DNA of 64,000 bases, taken from an uncultured Lachnospiraceae bacterium (GTDB taxonomy: Bacteria; Bacillota; Clostridia; Lachnospirales; Lachnospiraceae). The notes under the pieces were generated by a model. The model saw only the letters and a list, made by a program, of their open reading frames with translations. It made no database searches and had not been told where the DNA came from. Location of the stretch: NCBI GenBank assembly GCA_947593975.1, contig CANQDW010000005.1:1-64000 (forward strand), written 5' to 3'. The position numbers and the translations under genes are program-made. Below are positions 1 through 10,576 of the stretch, one piece after another (the stretch's first letter is position 1; each line of letters opens with the position of its first letter).

Positions 1-645
1 CCTTGCATCTCCGTTTGCCATGTCCGCAAGAAAAGAAAGCGCATCCTCATCTATTACCGCATTATATATGCCCATTCCGTCTTTTTTATCATTAAGCGCC
101 CTGTTAATAAGTATTTTTATATCATCAACCGAAAGCGGCTTAAGTTCAAAAAGCTGCGACCTTGACAAGAGAGCCTGATTCACCTCAAAGAACGGATTCT
201 CCGTAGTAGCCCCGATAAGTATTATCGTGCCGTCCTCCACAAACGGCAGGAGATAATCCTGCTGCCCCTTATTAAACCTGTGAATCTCGTCTACAAAAAG
301 GATAGTCTTTTTGCCATACATGCCGAGATTGTCTTTCGCTTCTTTAACAACCTCTTCCATATCCTTTTTGCCGGCCGACGTCGCATTGATCTGGGTAAAG
401 ACAGCTTTTGTCGTATTGGCGATAACTTTGGCAAGCGTAGTCTTGCCTGTGCCGGACGGTCCGTAAAATATTACCGAACTTAATTTATCAGCTTTGATCG
501 CGCGGTACAAAAGCCTGTCCTTTCCTATAATGTGCTGCTGTCCTACAACATCTTCAAGTATCTTAGGCCTCATGCGCGATGCAAGAGGCGACTCCTTTTC
601 CTTATTATTCTCACTCATATAGTCAAACAAATCCATATCGAACAT
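1..645 (-). CDS. rarA: Replication-associated recombination protein A (RarA/MgsA AAA ATPase), partial at window edge
   Basis: Minus-strand translation gives MFDMDLFDYMSENNKEKESPLASRMRPKILEDVVGQQHIIGKDRLLYRAIKADKLSSVIFYGPSGTGKTTLAKVIANTT...ILFVDEIHRFNKGQQDYLLPFVEDGTIILIGATTENPFFEVN; typical RarA Walker A/B and sensor motifs. Confidence 0.93.
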   Translation of the reverse strand, partial: MFDMDLFDYMSENNKEKESPLASRMRPKILEDVVGQQHIIGKDRLLYRAIKADKLSSVIFYGPSGTGKTTLAKVIANTTKAVFTQINATSAGKKDMEEVVKEAKDNLGMYGKKTILFVDEIHRFNKGQQDYLLPFVEDGTIILIGATTENPFFEVNQALLSRSQLFELKPLSVDDIKILINRALNDKKDGMGIYNAVIDEDALSFLADMANGDAR

Positions 646-651
646 CTCCCG

Positions 652-1311
652 TCATCTTTCAAATACATGTATCTTTCCATCGCCGGCGCAGCCGTACCAT
701 ACTTTGGCTTCATTCTCTATACCGGCGGCCGCTGATGTGGCGGACGTGATCATTTCGGTAAGTTTATCAAGCATACCATTTTTAACTAACATCACAAACT
801 CCACTTTATCGCCATATATTATATCCTGCACGGCTATATCATGCGACGCCGCTATATACTGTATCTTTCCCATAAAAGTATAATCCGCGCTCACCCGTAT
901 CCTGTACGCCCTGTGCTTTTTCATTATATCAGACGCCTTTATCCCTTCTTTTGCGGCATCTGTGTAAGCCCTTATAAGTCCTCCTGTGCCAAGAAGCGTT
1001 CCGCCAAAATATCTTGTGACCACTACAAGTATATTGTATATTTCCTCTCCGCACAGTACATCCAGTATAGGTCTGCCCGCCGTTCCCTGCGGTTCGCCGT
1101 CGTCGCTGCATTTTTTCAGAACAGTATCATCCTTTATCACATATGCGTAGCAATTGTGCCTTGCATCCCAGTATTTCTTTTTTATCTGTTCTATCTTGCT
1201 TTCGGCTTCCGCGGTATTTTCTGCTGAGAAGACATTGGCTATAAACCGTGATTTCTTTACGACTATCTCACCGCTTCCCCCGGCAAAAACCATTTTGTAT
1301 GAATCCTCCAT
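652..1311 (-). CDS. YigZ/IMPACT family protein
   Basis: ORF with KKSRFIANV...KKYWDARHNCYAYVI...SDDGEPQGTAGRPIL...VVVTRYFGGTLLGTGGLIRAYTDA, the IMPACT signature; start placed at MEDSYK. Confidence 0.9.
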   Translation of the reverse strand: MEDSYKMVFAGGSGEIVVKKSRFIANVFSAENTAEAESKIEQIKKKYWDARHNCYAYVIKDDTVLKKCSDDGEPQGTAGRPILDVLCGEEIYNILVVVTRYFGGTLLGTGGLIRAYTDAAKEGIKASDIMKKHRAYRIRVSADYTFMGKIQYIAASHDIAVQDIIYGDKVEFVMLVKNGMLDKLTEMITSATSAAAGIENEAKVWYGCAGDGKIHVFER

Positions 1312-1448
1312 ATTTCCTCCACAATAAAAATTCCGGTAAAATCTTATCATAATTACAGCATATCACATTCTTATTGGACAGAATACTGTTTTTTTGTTAT
1401 AATATTCAATTAATTGGATATCTATTAGGATTATTGGAGGCATTGTTT

Positions 1449-3863
1449 GTGGATTACAGAAAAAAAGCAACGGCAAAGATTGCCCATGGGCTTACTTCTC
1501 CCGGCAGACGAATATTATCAAAATTAAGTGTACTGTCTTTCAGGCTCCTTCTGGTTTTGATCATAACCACAGCGCTTGTAAGCATAACCACAGTACTCGG
1601 TATTCTGCGTGGTCTTATAGACACAGCGCCGAATATTGATACTATTGATGTATCTCCTGAAGGATATTCAACTACAATATACGATTCAGACGGTAAGGTC
1701 ACACAGACTCTTGTGGGACAGAACGCAAACCGTATATATGTTACCTTAGATCAGATCCCCGAATGTGTGCAGAATGCATTTATTGCAATAGAGGACGCGC
1801 GTTTCAGGGAACATAACGGAATCGACGTAATGGGTATAATACGTGCCGCGGCAAGTATATTCCAAACCGGCGACCTTAGCCAGGGCGCAAGCACGATTAC
1901 CCAGCAGCTTCTCAAAAATATGGTATTTGAAGGCGGAGCCGAACATTCCGATGTTGAAAAGATACAGCGAAAGATACAGGAACAGTATCTGGCAGTACAG
2001 CTCGAAAAGAAAATAAACAACAAAGATCTGATACTTGAATATTATCTGAATACGATCAATCTAGGTCAGAACACCCTTGGCGTCCAGGCCGCCTCAAAAA
2101 GATATTTCGGAAAAAGCGTAAGTGAACTTAACATATCAGAAGCGGCAGTTATCGCAGGGATCACACAGAATCCCGCTGCATACAATCCTATCTCGCATCC
2201 TGAAGATAATAAGGAAAAACGCGCTATAGTGCTCGAATATATGAATAAACAGGGTTATATAGACGATACACAGTACAACGAAGCGCTTAATGACAATGTA
2301 TATGACAGGATAGCCGAACATAATAAAAATTTCGTAGCCGAATCTGACTCTTCCGTATCATCTTACTTTAACGACGCTCTATTTGAACAGGTCATTAATG
2401 ACCTGAAAGAAGAGCTCGGATATACGGAAACTCAGGCCTATAACGCGGTATACCGCGGCGGTCTGGACATATATTCTACACAGGATTCGGAAATACAGAA
2501 AATATGCGACGACGTTCTTAACGATCCGGCATATTACCCATCCAATTCGGAATACCAGCTGTCATACCAGTTATCGGTAGTTGCTGCGGACGGCACCCAG
2601 ACTAATTATAATGAACAGACGTTAAAAGCATATTTTCTGAAAAGCAACCCGTATTTTGATATCTATTTTACAGATAAAAAAGCAGCAAGGCCTTATATTA
2701 AAAAATACCGTAAACATGTAGTCAAAGATACCGATCAGATTATCGGTGAAAATATCAATTATATAATACAGCCGCAGGTATCGTTTGTGATCATGGACCA
2801 GAGCAACGGCAAAGTACTTGCGCTTGTCGGGGGCCGCGGCAAAAAAACAGGTTCAAGAACGCTTAACCGCGCTTCTGATTCTTTACGCCAGCCCGGTTCC
2901 ACATTCAAGATACTGTCAACATATCTGCCGGCATTTGATACTGCCGGAATGAACCTCTCTACAATAGAGCGCGATGAGAAATATTATTATCCTGGAACCA
3001 AAATACAGGTACATAATTGGACTGGCAGCGCATACAAGGGAAATGTAACCCTCCGCCAGGCAATATATGATTCTATGAATGTAGTAACTGTAAAAACACT
3101 TGATAAGGTAACGCCTAAAGTGGCGTATGATTATCTGCTGAACCTCGGATTTACTACGCTTGTAGACAGGCGAGTGGGCAGTGACGGAAAAGTTTACAGC
3201 GACATACAGCTCCCTATGGCGTTAGGAGGTCTTACCGACGGAGTAACCAATATGGAGCTTACCGCTGCGTACGCTTCTATTGCAAATGGCGGCGTATATA
3301 CCGAACCCGTCTTATATACAAGAATACTTGACCACGACGGGAATGTGCTTCTCGAAAAAAAACCTGTAACCCGTCAGGTATTCAAAGAATCCACTGCAAG
3401 CCTCCTTACGAGCGCAATGGAAGACGTTGTCACAATAGGTACCGGAACTGCAGCAAAATTCACTTCCATCGATATGCCCGAAGCAGGTAAAACAGGTACT
3501 ACCTCGAAGGATATAGACCTTTGGTTTGAAGGATTTACGCCATATTATACCGCCGGAATATGGGGCGGCTGGGATCTTAATAAAGACCAGGTTGATACCA
3601 CGTACCATAAAACTCTGTGGAAAACAGTTATGGAAAAAATCCATACTGCCAAACATCTTTCCGCTGCTGAGTTTAAAGTCTATTCATCAGTAAACAAAGT
3701 CTCTATTTGCCGTACATGCGGAAAACTGGCGATTCCGGGAGTATGTTCATCTTATGGGGCTGAGAAAACGGAATACTTCTCCGATGAGTCTGCTCCAAAA
3801 GATTACTGTACATGCCATCCAACCAAATCTTCCAAAACATTGAAAAAAACCGGATCGCAATAA
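1449..3863 (+). CDS. Penicillin-binding protein 1A-type transglycosylase/transpeptidase
   Basis: Glycosyltransferase motif AIEDARFREHNGID...GASTITQQLLKN and transpeptidase motifs (QPGSTFK, KTGTTSK); GTG start with upstream GGAGG preferred over the track's TTG start at 1374. Confidence 0.92.
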   Translation: MDYRKKATAKIAHGLTSPGRRILSKLSVLSFRLLLVLIITTALVSITTVLGILRGLIDTAPNIDTIDVSPEGYSTTIYDSDGKVTQTLVGQNANRIYVTLDQIPECVQNAFIAIEDARFREHNGIDVMGIIRAAASIFQTGDLSQGASTITQQLLKNMVFEGGAEHSDVEKIQRKIQEQYLAVQLEKKINNKDLILEYYLNTINLGQNTLGVQAASKRYFGKSVSELNISEAAVIAGITQNPAAYNPISHPEDNKEKRAIVLEYMNKQGYIDDTQYNEALNDNVYDRIAEHNKNFVAESDSSVSSYFNDALFEQVINDLKEELGYTETQAYNAVYRGGLDIYSTQDSEIQKICDDVLNDPAYYPSNSEYQLSYQLSVVAADGTQTNYNEQTLKAYFLKSNPYFDIYFTDKKAARPYIKKYRKHVVKDTDQIIGENINYIIQPQVSFVIMDQSNGKVLALVGGRGKKTGSRTLNRASDSLRQPGSTFKILSTYLPAFDTAGMNLSTIERDEKYYYPGTKIQVHNWTGSAYKGNVTLRQAIYDSMNVVTVKTLDKVTPKVAYDYLLNLGFTTLVDRRVGSDGKVYSDIQLPMALGGLTDGVTNMELTAAYASIANGGVYTEPVLYTRILDHDGNVLLEKKPVTRQVFKESTASLLTSAMEDVVTIGTGTAAKFTSIDMPEAGKTGTTSKDIDLWFEGFTPYYTAGIWGGWDLNKDQVDTTYHKTLWKTVMEKIHTAKHLSAAEFKVYSSVNKVSICRTCGKLAIPGVCSSYGAEKTEYFSDESAPKDYCTCHPTKSSKTLKKTGSQ

Positions 3864-4101
3864 ATCCGGGTTACTGTTATCTGATACGTAATATAAGGCT
3901 CCTCCCACAAAGCCCTGCAAACATAGGAAACATCAGAAAAGAATTATCACTTTCCTACCCGACATAAAACAACACATACTAAACAAATAATTACAAATTA
4001 TCCGACCGTTTCCAATCATAGTAGTGTCTACAGCCATATTACGTATCTTACTATCTTGTCCCACCAACATGATATTATCTCTATATGACTGTATTATTAT
4101 T

Positions 4102-5499
4102 TCACACTTTTTTTATTTTTTCAACTGAAGGGCTATTTTTTGCAGCTATAGGGTCGATTTTTGCACTTTTATTACTATCTGCGGGCATGATAACCGTAGT
4201 GACATATATACCGTCTTCATAATCCTGATTTATATAACCGCTGTAATTGCTTACTATGCGTTCAACATTATGTATTCCAATCCCATGTATATCCGTATCT
4301 TTTTTGGTGGTTAATAATCTGCCGTCTTTCTTTTTTATCTCGCCCTGATAATTATTGGCAATCCTAAATACGGTAAGCGCTCCGTTGTTCGCCATGTACA
4401 GATCCGCATATATCCTGCCTTCGTCACCGCGCTTTTTCGCCGCTTCAAGGGCATTGTCAAGCAGATTGCCAAGTACAGCCGTCAGATCTATTTCTTTCAT
4501 ATATTCAATATTAAATCCCGGTTCAACAAATATCTCTATATTGACTCCGTCTTTTTTTGCAATCTCTCTGAAATCTATCAAAAGCGCGTTCAGAAATTTG
4601 TTGCTGCACAGCATTTCTTCCTGTTCTTTATGTACCCTTACCTGTAACTCATCCAGTATGTCCGCTATATTCTGATATTCTCCGGAATCCAGATATATAC
4701 GTATCTGCTTCAAATAGTATTTGATATTATGCATACGCTCCTTATAAGTTGCGTCAGATTCCTGCGTACTCACATACCTTTGTTTTCTTTCTTCATATTT
4801 TATGCGGCTCATTTCCTGAAGCGCCTGTTCTTCTTTGTATCTGCTGTATCTCGTAAAGACATAAAACAATGAAATATTGCCGACCAAAAGCAGAAAATAC
4901 GACAGGAGCATCACTATATCCCTGCCTATCATTCTCGGTCTTGCCGCATACACATAAGGAATGACGAACATTATCGCAAATGTCGCAACAGGTATGATAA
5001 TAAATACATTGAATGTCTTTACCGTGATCTTGTGTGAATTTATCCTTGATATCTGTTTTATCCCAAGAAGAAGCATGAACTGTATCGCCTTAAGTATGAT
5101 CATACAGCTGATCATTACCGTTTCATTCTTATACATGAGATGCGTAGGCACTTTTGCGGATACGCCCATAAGAAACCATAAAACAACTTCCGTGCTTGTA
5201 CATATCAGGATCAAAAGCAGCCAGTGGAAAACTTTTTCCCACAGGTTCCCTTCGACAAGTATCAAAGCTACCAGCATATATACTACCATTGTTTCTATGC
5301 AGTTAAAAAGGTTATTGTACATAAGATGCACGCTCGTACTTATTATAAATACGGCTATTCCAAAAAGCGGCTCGGTTCCCTGCTTTTTAAATACGGGTCT
5401 GAGCTTATGAAAAGATTTAAAGAAATCAAATGCCAGATATATCTCTATGGCGATAGACAGCATCATACAGAAATTATATACTATTTCATACAGGTACAT
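4102..5499 (-). CDS. GHKL-domain sensor histidine kinase (AgrC-like)
   Basis: N-terminal multi-TM region, GNLLDNALEAAKK N-box and HGIGIHNVERIV G-box. Confidence 0.88.
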   Translation of the reverse strand: MYLYEIVYNFCMMLSIAIEIYLAFDFFKSFHKLRPVFKKQGTEPLFGIAVFIISTSVHLMYNNLFNCIETMVVYMLVALILVEGNLWEKVFHWLLLILICTSTEVVLWFLMGVSAKVPTHLMYKNETVMISCMIILKAIQFMLLLGIKQISRINSHKITVKTFNVFIIIPVATFAIMFVIPYVYAARPRMIGRDIVMLLSYFLLLVGNISLFYVFTRYSRYKEEQALQEMSRIKYEERKQRYVSTQESDATYKERMHNIKYYLKQIRIYLDSGEYQNIADILDELQVRVHKEQEEMLCSNKFLNALLIDFREIAKKDGVNIEIFVEPGFNIEYMKEIDLTAVLGNLLDNALEAAKKRGDEGRIYADLYMANNGALTVFRIANNYQGEIKKKDGRLLTTKKDTDIHGIGIHNVERIVSNYSGYINQDYEDGIYVTTVIMPADSNKSAKIDPIAAKNSPSVEKIKKV

Positions 5500-6251
5500 C
5501 AGAACTTCTCCTTATATTTCCTTCTTGTATAATTGGCAAACTCCTTAAAGAATACATCTTTCTTTCCGCGTGAAATGGTCAGTATTTTCCCATCCGCAAC
5601 TATTATTTCCTTTTTCGAATCAAATGTCGATACATATTTCAGGTTTACCATATAACTGTTATGCGGTATGGCAAAATCGGCGGATTCAAACATTTCAAGA
5701 AGTTTATCAAAACCATACGGTACTATAATATTGCCCTCGCTGTATCTTTTTGCCTTTTCCCTGCACAGATGAAGAACGCTGCTGCCCTTCGGATGATGCG
5801 TTATATATACAATATCGGCCACGCGGAATTTGATCTTTTCCCTCAGATATGAACCTTCAATCTCATAACAGCGCTTGGTCTTAACCATATAATCAAGTAT
5901 CTCTTCCATTTCCGCGATCGTCTTTTCTTTCGTATCCTGTTTCAGAAGATATCTGTACGGCGATATCTTAATGGTTTCAGGCGTCGGATTATATATACCC
6001 GAACACTGCACAAGTATACCTTTATAACCAAGTTCGTTCAGTTTCACAGCCGCCTCGTTTCCGTCCATGCCTTTCATCTGTATATCTAAAAATATCAGAT
6101 CGATATCATCCGTATCGCTTTTAAGCAGTTTTGTTCCGGAATCAAATTCAAAAAACCTTACTTCTTTTTCATTATCAATACATTCTATAATTATTTTTTT
6201 CAGTTCCTGGATGTAATTCACATCGTCATCACATATGGCAATATTATACAT
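5499..6251 (-). CDS. LytTR-family response regulator
   Basis: Receiver domain (IAICDDDVNYI...IDLIFLDIQMKGMDG) plus LytTR DNA-binding C-terminus (FAIPHNSYMVNLKYV). Confidence 0.9.
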   Translation of the reverse strand: MYNIAICDDDVNYIQELKKIIIECIDNEKEVRFFEFDSGTKLLKSDTDDIDLIFLDIQMKGMDGNEAAVKLNELGYKGILVQCSGIYNPTPETIKISPYRYLLKQDTKEKTIAEMEEILDYMVKTKRCYEIEGSYLREKIKFRVADIVYITHHPKGSSVLHLCREKAKRYSEGNIIVPYGFDKLLEMFESADFAIPHNSYMVNLKYVSTFDSKKEIIVADGKILTISRGKKDVFFKEFANYTRRKYKEKF

Positions 6252-8001
6252 TCCGTTCCCCTCCGTTAATTATATCCTTACTGACTATTTCTATTTTAGT
6301 ATCGTTTACACGGTATATCCTGTGGCACATATCAAGTACGGATAATCTGTGCGTCGCCACAATACATGTCTTATTCTCTTTTTTCCCTATAATGTTGGCA
6401 AGCACTTTCTTTTCCGTCTCGTTATCCAGCGCGCTCGTAGCCTCATCAAACAGAAAAACGGGCGCGTCCCTCAAAACAGCTCTCGCAATCGCAATCCTTT
6501 GAGCTTGTCCTTCCGATAAACTGTTTGCGTGTTCGCCTGTTTCACCATATATGCCTCCGGGGATATCCTTTACAAAATCCCACGCGCAGGCGCACTTAAG
6601 CGCCTCCTCTATCTCCTCGTCAGAGGCATCTTCTTTTACCATTCTCATATTATCGGCTATAGTGCCCGAAAAAATAGTATTGCCCTGCGGGACATATGAA
6701 AACAGTTTCCTTACTCCCGCGTTTAACATTACCGTATTGCCGTTTCCGTCTTCTATAACGGCTTCGCCGCTGTCAGGATATATAAGCCCCAAAAGCATAC
6801 GCAGAAGCGTTGTTTTTCCTTCGCCCGACGCGCCGACAATAGCAACTATCTCATTAGGATGCGCCTCAAAATCCGAATCCGACAAAACGTTTTTATTTTT
6901 ATCATATCCAAATGATACATTTCTGAGCCTTACCGAGTAACCGTCTTCACAGAATCCGGCAAGCTTATCCGTCTCTTCTTTTATTATCACTTCCTCCGGA
7001 AGATCAAGAAGTTCAATGATCCTTCCTGCCGCCACTGAACTGTTTAATATGGTAGGTATTAAAGAAACCATTGAATTAAACGACGACGTAAGCCTTGTGC
7101 TCTGCGATATGAACAAAGTCATCTCGCCATATGTGATATAATGCGTCCACAATCTGTACACGCCCCATCCGAACGAGCCATATTGCGCCAGCATCCCAAC
7201 CACGTAAAGCATTATGTTGGATTTTATCGTAAACATATTATAATCCAGGTTATACTCTTTATATTTAGCCTGCCACTTTATAAGATTTGCAAGATATTTT
7301 CCCGTTATCCCAAATGATTTGATCGTATTCATATTGGAAAAGGCTTCCTGTTCAAACGCCATTATCTCACTGTTTAACTGCCTTACGCGCTTACTGTGCT
7401 CTCTCAGGCGTTCAACAAGTATCCTTGATACAAGTATAAGTATCGGCGCGCTTGCAAGCGATATGAACGCCATAATATGGTCAAAATAAAAAATCACGCA
7501 GAATACCGCGATAAGCTGAAAAGAGCTTATGATAAAATTGGGGAGCCAGTTAATGGCGTTATTTGCCACTACGGATACGTCGTTTGAAAATCTGTTAAGT
7601 ATGTCTCCGCTGTGATATTCTTCCAGCTTAAGCCAGTCTGCATCCTGTACTTTCCGGAATATATCAGCCTGTATATCATTCTGTATATCAATAGATATCT
7701 TAAGCGACACCCTTGATATAAGAGATGTAAGGCATACGCTGAGAAGCGCCATAACGATCATAAGCGCCGCAATAACAGGCACCTTATCGGTATGTATTCC
7801 CGTTACAATGTCAATAAGCTGCTTTCCCGCTATGGCGGATATAAGGGAAAATACCGTAGAGAAGGCTCCCAAGAATACATACAGGCATATTGCCTTTTTG
7901 TATTTTTTGCTGTAACCCAAAATCCATTTCCATTCGCCAAGCATCTCTGCTATCGTACCGTTTTTCCATTTTTCAAATATTGTACGCAATGTTTCCATAA
8001 C
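6244..8001 (-). CDS. ABC transporter, fused permease and ATP-binding domains
   Basis: Six-TM type I exporter region and NBD (GASGEGKTT, SLSEGQAQRIAIARA, FLFDEATSALD); start placed at METLRT. Confidence 0.9.
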   Translation of the reverse strand, partial: VMETLRTIFEKWKNGTIAEMLGEWKWILGYSKKYKKAICLYVFLGAFSTVFSLISAIAGKQLIDIVTGIHTDKVPVIAALMIVMALLSVCLTSLISRVSLKISIDIQNDIQADIFRKVQDADWLKLEEYHSGDILNRFSNDVSVVANNAINWLPNFIISSFQLIAVFCVIFYFDHIMAFISLASAPILILVSRILVERLREHSKRVRQLNSEIMAFEQEAFSNMNTIKSFGITGKYLANLIKWQAKYKEYNLDYNMFTIKSNIMLYVVGMLAQYGSFGWGVYRLWTHYITYGEMTLFISQSTRLTSSFNSMVSLIPTILNSSVAAGRIIELLDLPEEVIIKEETDKLAGFCEDGYSVRLRNVSFGYDKNKNVLSDSDFEAHPNEIVAIVGASGEGKTTLLRMLLGLIYPDSGEAVIEDGNGNTVMLNAGVRKLFSYVPQGNTIFSGTIADNMRMVKEDASDEEIEEALKCACAWDFVKDIPGGIYGETGEHANSLSEGQAQRIAIARAVLRDAPVFLFDEATSALDNETEKKVLANIIGKKENKTCIVATHRLSVLDMCHRIYRVNDTKIEIVSKDIINGGERNV

Positions 8002-8026
8002 TAACCTCAGACAACTGTTCTTTTGA

Positions 8027-9244
8027 TCACTTACCGCTAAGGAATGATATAGCGCTGCGGATCTGGTTATCATATGCAAAACCATCTTTTATCTCAACAC
8101 TGTCCGCATCATATTCCACTTCTATATCGGGCGTAATCCCTATACCGTCTATATTTCTTCCTTTAGGGGTATAATATCTTGAAGTAGTAAATTTAACCGC
8201 CGGTCCGGCTCCGTAAGGATTCAAAGGCATGACAGTCTGTACAACGCCTTTTCCGTAACTTTTTGTTCCGATAATAGCTGCCGCTCCAAAATCCTGCACC
8301 GCGCCTGCAAACACCTCGGAAGCGCTTGCGCTGTATCCGTTTATAAGCACTGCCATTGGCTTATCATAGCTTTCTTCATCTGTAGAATAATATTTTTCGC
8401 CATCACCGTCTTTAGTCTCAGTATACATTACAAGTCCTTCCGGAAGCACTCTGTCCAACATGGAAACCACTGTGCCAAGCATACCGCCTCCGTTATCCCT
8501 TATGTCTATAATAAGCGATCCTGCGCCTTTAGCTTCTATATCATCCATCGCCTCGTTAAACTGGCTTACGGTAATCTCATCAAATGTCGATACATATATA
8601 TATCCGATATCTGTCCCGTCAATTATCCTGTGATATACAGTAGGCACATCCACAATCTCTCTTGATAATGTGGTTTCGAAAGTTTCGGTACCTCGCATGA
8701 GCTTTACCGCCACATCAGTCCCTTCTTTTCCTTTCATCAATGTAACAACTTCGTCAAGCGTCATTCCGTTTACCGGTGTCTTATCCACTTCCACAATTAT
8801 ATCTCCGGCTCTGATACCTGCCCTATCCATCGGTCCGCCTTCAAACGGTCTGACAACAACTATATCTCCTTTTTCCGCATCCTGCGAAACATATGCTCCT
8901 ACCCCGCCGTATTGTCCTTCGTTTTTTTCCATCAGATTCTTAAATTCATCTTCGGAATAATACGCGGCGTACTTATCGCCGATAGATTCCAGCATACCTT
9001 TATACATACCGTCCTGTACGGTCTTCTTGTCTATTTTGTCCACGTCCAGATAGTATTTATCAATATAACTCTGTATCTGGTTAAACTCATTTACAAAATC
9101 TTCATCAACTGCATAAGAGCTTTTTTCCAAACTGTTTTTTCCCGCCGCATTACGCACAAACGGAAACAGGCATACGCACCCCACCGCAAGCGCGGCCAGG
9201 ACTCCTAAAATAAACCCTTTTAAAAAATGTTTATCGTTATCCAT
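8027..9244 (-). CDS. S41 family C-terminal processing peptidase (CtpA-like) with PDZ domain
   Basis: PDZ (VGAYVSQDAEKGDIVVVRPFEGGPMDRAGIRAGDIIVEVDK) and S41 motifs (IDIRDNGGG, NGYSASASEVFAGA). Confidence 0.93.
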   Translation of the reverse strand: MDNDKHFLKGFILGVLAALAVGCVCLFPFVRNAAGKNSLEKSSYAVDEDFVNEFNQIQSYIDKYYLDVDKIDKKTVQDGMYKGMLESIGDKYAAYYSEDEFKNLMEKNEGQYGGVGAYVSQDAEKGDIVVVRPFEGGPMDRAGIRAGDIIVEVDKTPVNGMTLDEVVTLMKGKEGTDVAVKLMRGTETFETTLSREIVDVPTVYHRIIDGTDIGYIYVSTFDEITVSQFNEAMDDIEAKGAGSLIIDIRDNGGGMLGTVVSMLDRVLPEGLVMYTETKDGDGEKYYSTDEESYDKPMAVLINGYSASASEVFAGAVQDFGAAAIIGTKSYGKGVVQTVMPLNPYGAGPAVKFTTSRYYTPKGRNIDGIGITPDIEVEYDADSVEIKDGFAYDNQIRSAISFLSGK

Positions 9245-9258
9245 AATATCTCCTTTTA

Positions 9259-10542
9259 TTACCTTGAAACATAATTCAGAGGATTAACATAGCTTCCGTT
9301 TACACTTACCCCAAAGTGCAGATGCGAGCCTGTGGAGACTCCTGTAGAACCTACATAAGCTATGGTTGTGCCTGCGCTTACCTGCTGTCCCTTTGATACC
9401 GCAAGTGAAGACGCATGCATATACACCGTAAAAACTCCTCCGCCGTGATTGATCATTATATAATTACCCGATACGGAACTGTATGACGCTGTAACAACCG
9501 TTCCCGCTTTTGCCGCAAGTATTGCCGTACCCGCCGGCGCCGCAATATCAATTCCCTGGTGATAAGTGCTCGCGCCCTGCGTAGGGCTCGTTCTTGACCC
9601 GAAAGGCGAAGTTATCTTTCCCGATACAGGAAGCGGCCACCTAAACCCGCCTGCCGGCACGCTGCTGCTGTCAGGTTCATCAGTATCTGAAGGCGACGCT
9701 GTCTTATCGCCCTGTTCTTTCTCCTGCGCTGCCTTCTTTGCTTCCTCTTCTTTTCTTTTCTGTTCTTCCATCGCTATCCTTCTTTGTTCGGCAAGAAGAG
9801 CGTTTTCTATGATCCGGTCCTGCTTTTCAATCTCGCTGCTGTACTCTCCGATCTGCTGTTCTGCGCTGTTTATATTCGCATTATAGGTATCCAGTTCTTT
9901 GCTCTTTTTATCTACGATCTTATCCATCGTTTTTTTCTGCGCTTTAAGCTCATCCCGCTCCGCAAGAAGAACCGTCCTTCTGTCGTTAAGATCCTGTTTC
10001 TTCGTTTCAAGCTGTTTTTTTGCTTTCACAAAATTTTCAAGCATATTTGCATCGTAATCCGATATCTTTCCGATATATTCCGAACGGTTCAGGAAATCAG
10101 ACAAACTGTCGGAAGCAAGAAGTATCTCTATATAACCTGAACTTCCATTTTCATACATATATTTTATGCGCTTCTTCATTGTCTCATACTGATTTTGTAT
10201 ATCGCCTTCAGAAACTTCTATTTTCTGCTCAAGCGATGCGATATTTTTCCGGTTTTTCTTTATTTTTGATTTTATATTCACTATATTTTTTGTGACTTTG
10301 GATATCTTATCGTCCAGCTTTTCTATTGAAGAAAGGATATCTTCCTTACCGGTCCGGTAATTTTTCAGGGCTTCCTCCATTTCTTTCCTTTCGGCGCTGA
10401 TACGCTCTATCTCTGCCTTTGCGCCGTTTACCGTATCCTGGTATGAGGCAAATGCGGTATCGGCAAAAACAATGCTTTCCCCTATAACGGAAACGCACAA
10501 TATAAGCGCAGTTATCCTTTTTAATATCCTCAAACATTTCAT
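9259..10542 (-). CDS. M23 family peptidase with N-terminal coiled coil (EnvC-like murein hydrolase activator)
   Basis: Signal peptide, long coiled coil, M23 domain (YHQGIDIAAPAGTAILAAKAGTV...HLHFGVSVNG). Confidence 0.92.
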   Translation of the reverse strand: MKCLRILKRITALILCVSVIGESIVFADTAFASYQDTVNGAKAEIERISAERKEMEEALKNYRTGKEDILSSIEKLDDKISKVTKNIVNIKSKIKKNRKNIASLEQKIEVSEGDIQNQYETMKKRIKYMYENGSSGYIEILLASDSLSDFLNRSEYIGKISDYDANMLENFVKAKKQLETKKQDLNDRRTVLLAERDELKAQKKTMDKIVDKKSKELDTYNANINSAEQQIGEYSSEIEKQDRIIENALLAEQRRIAMEEQKRKEEEAKKAAQEKEQGDKTASPSDTDEPDSSSVPAGGFRWPLPVSGKITSPFGSRTSPTQGASTYHQGIDIAAPAGTAILAAKAGTVVTASYSSVSGNYIMINHGGGVFTVYMHASSLAVSKGQQVSAGTTIAYVGSTGVSTGSHLHFGVSVNGSYVNPLNYVSR

Positions 10543-10576
10543 ATGGTTTTCCCCCTTAATAAGCGAACAGCCCTTG

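Noticed and set aside
3850-3872. ccggat...atccgg hairpin after PBP1A as terminator
   Set aside because: Stem is short and no T-tract follows, so I do not call it.
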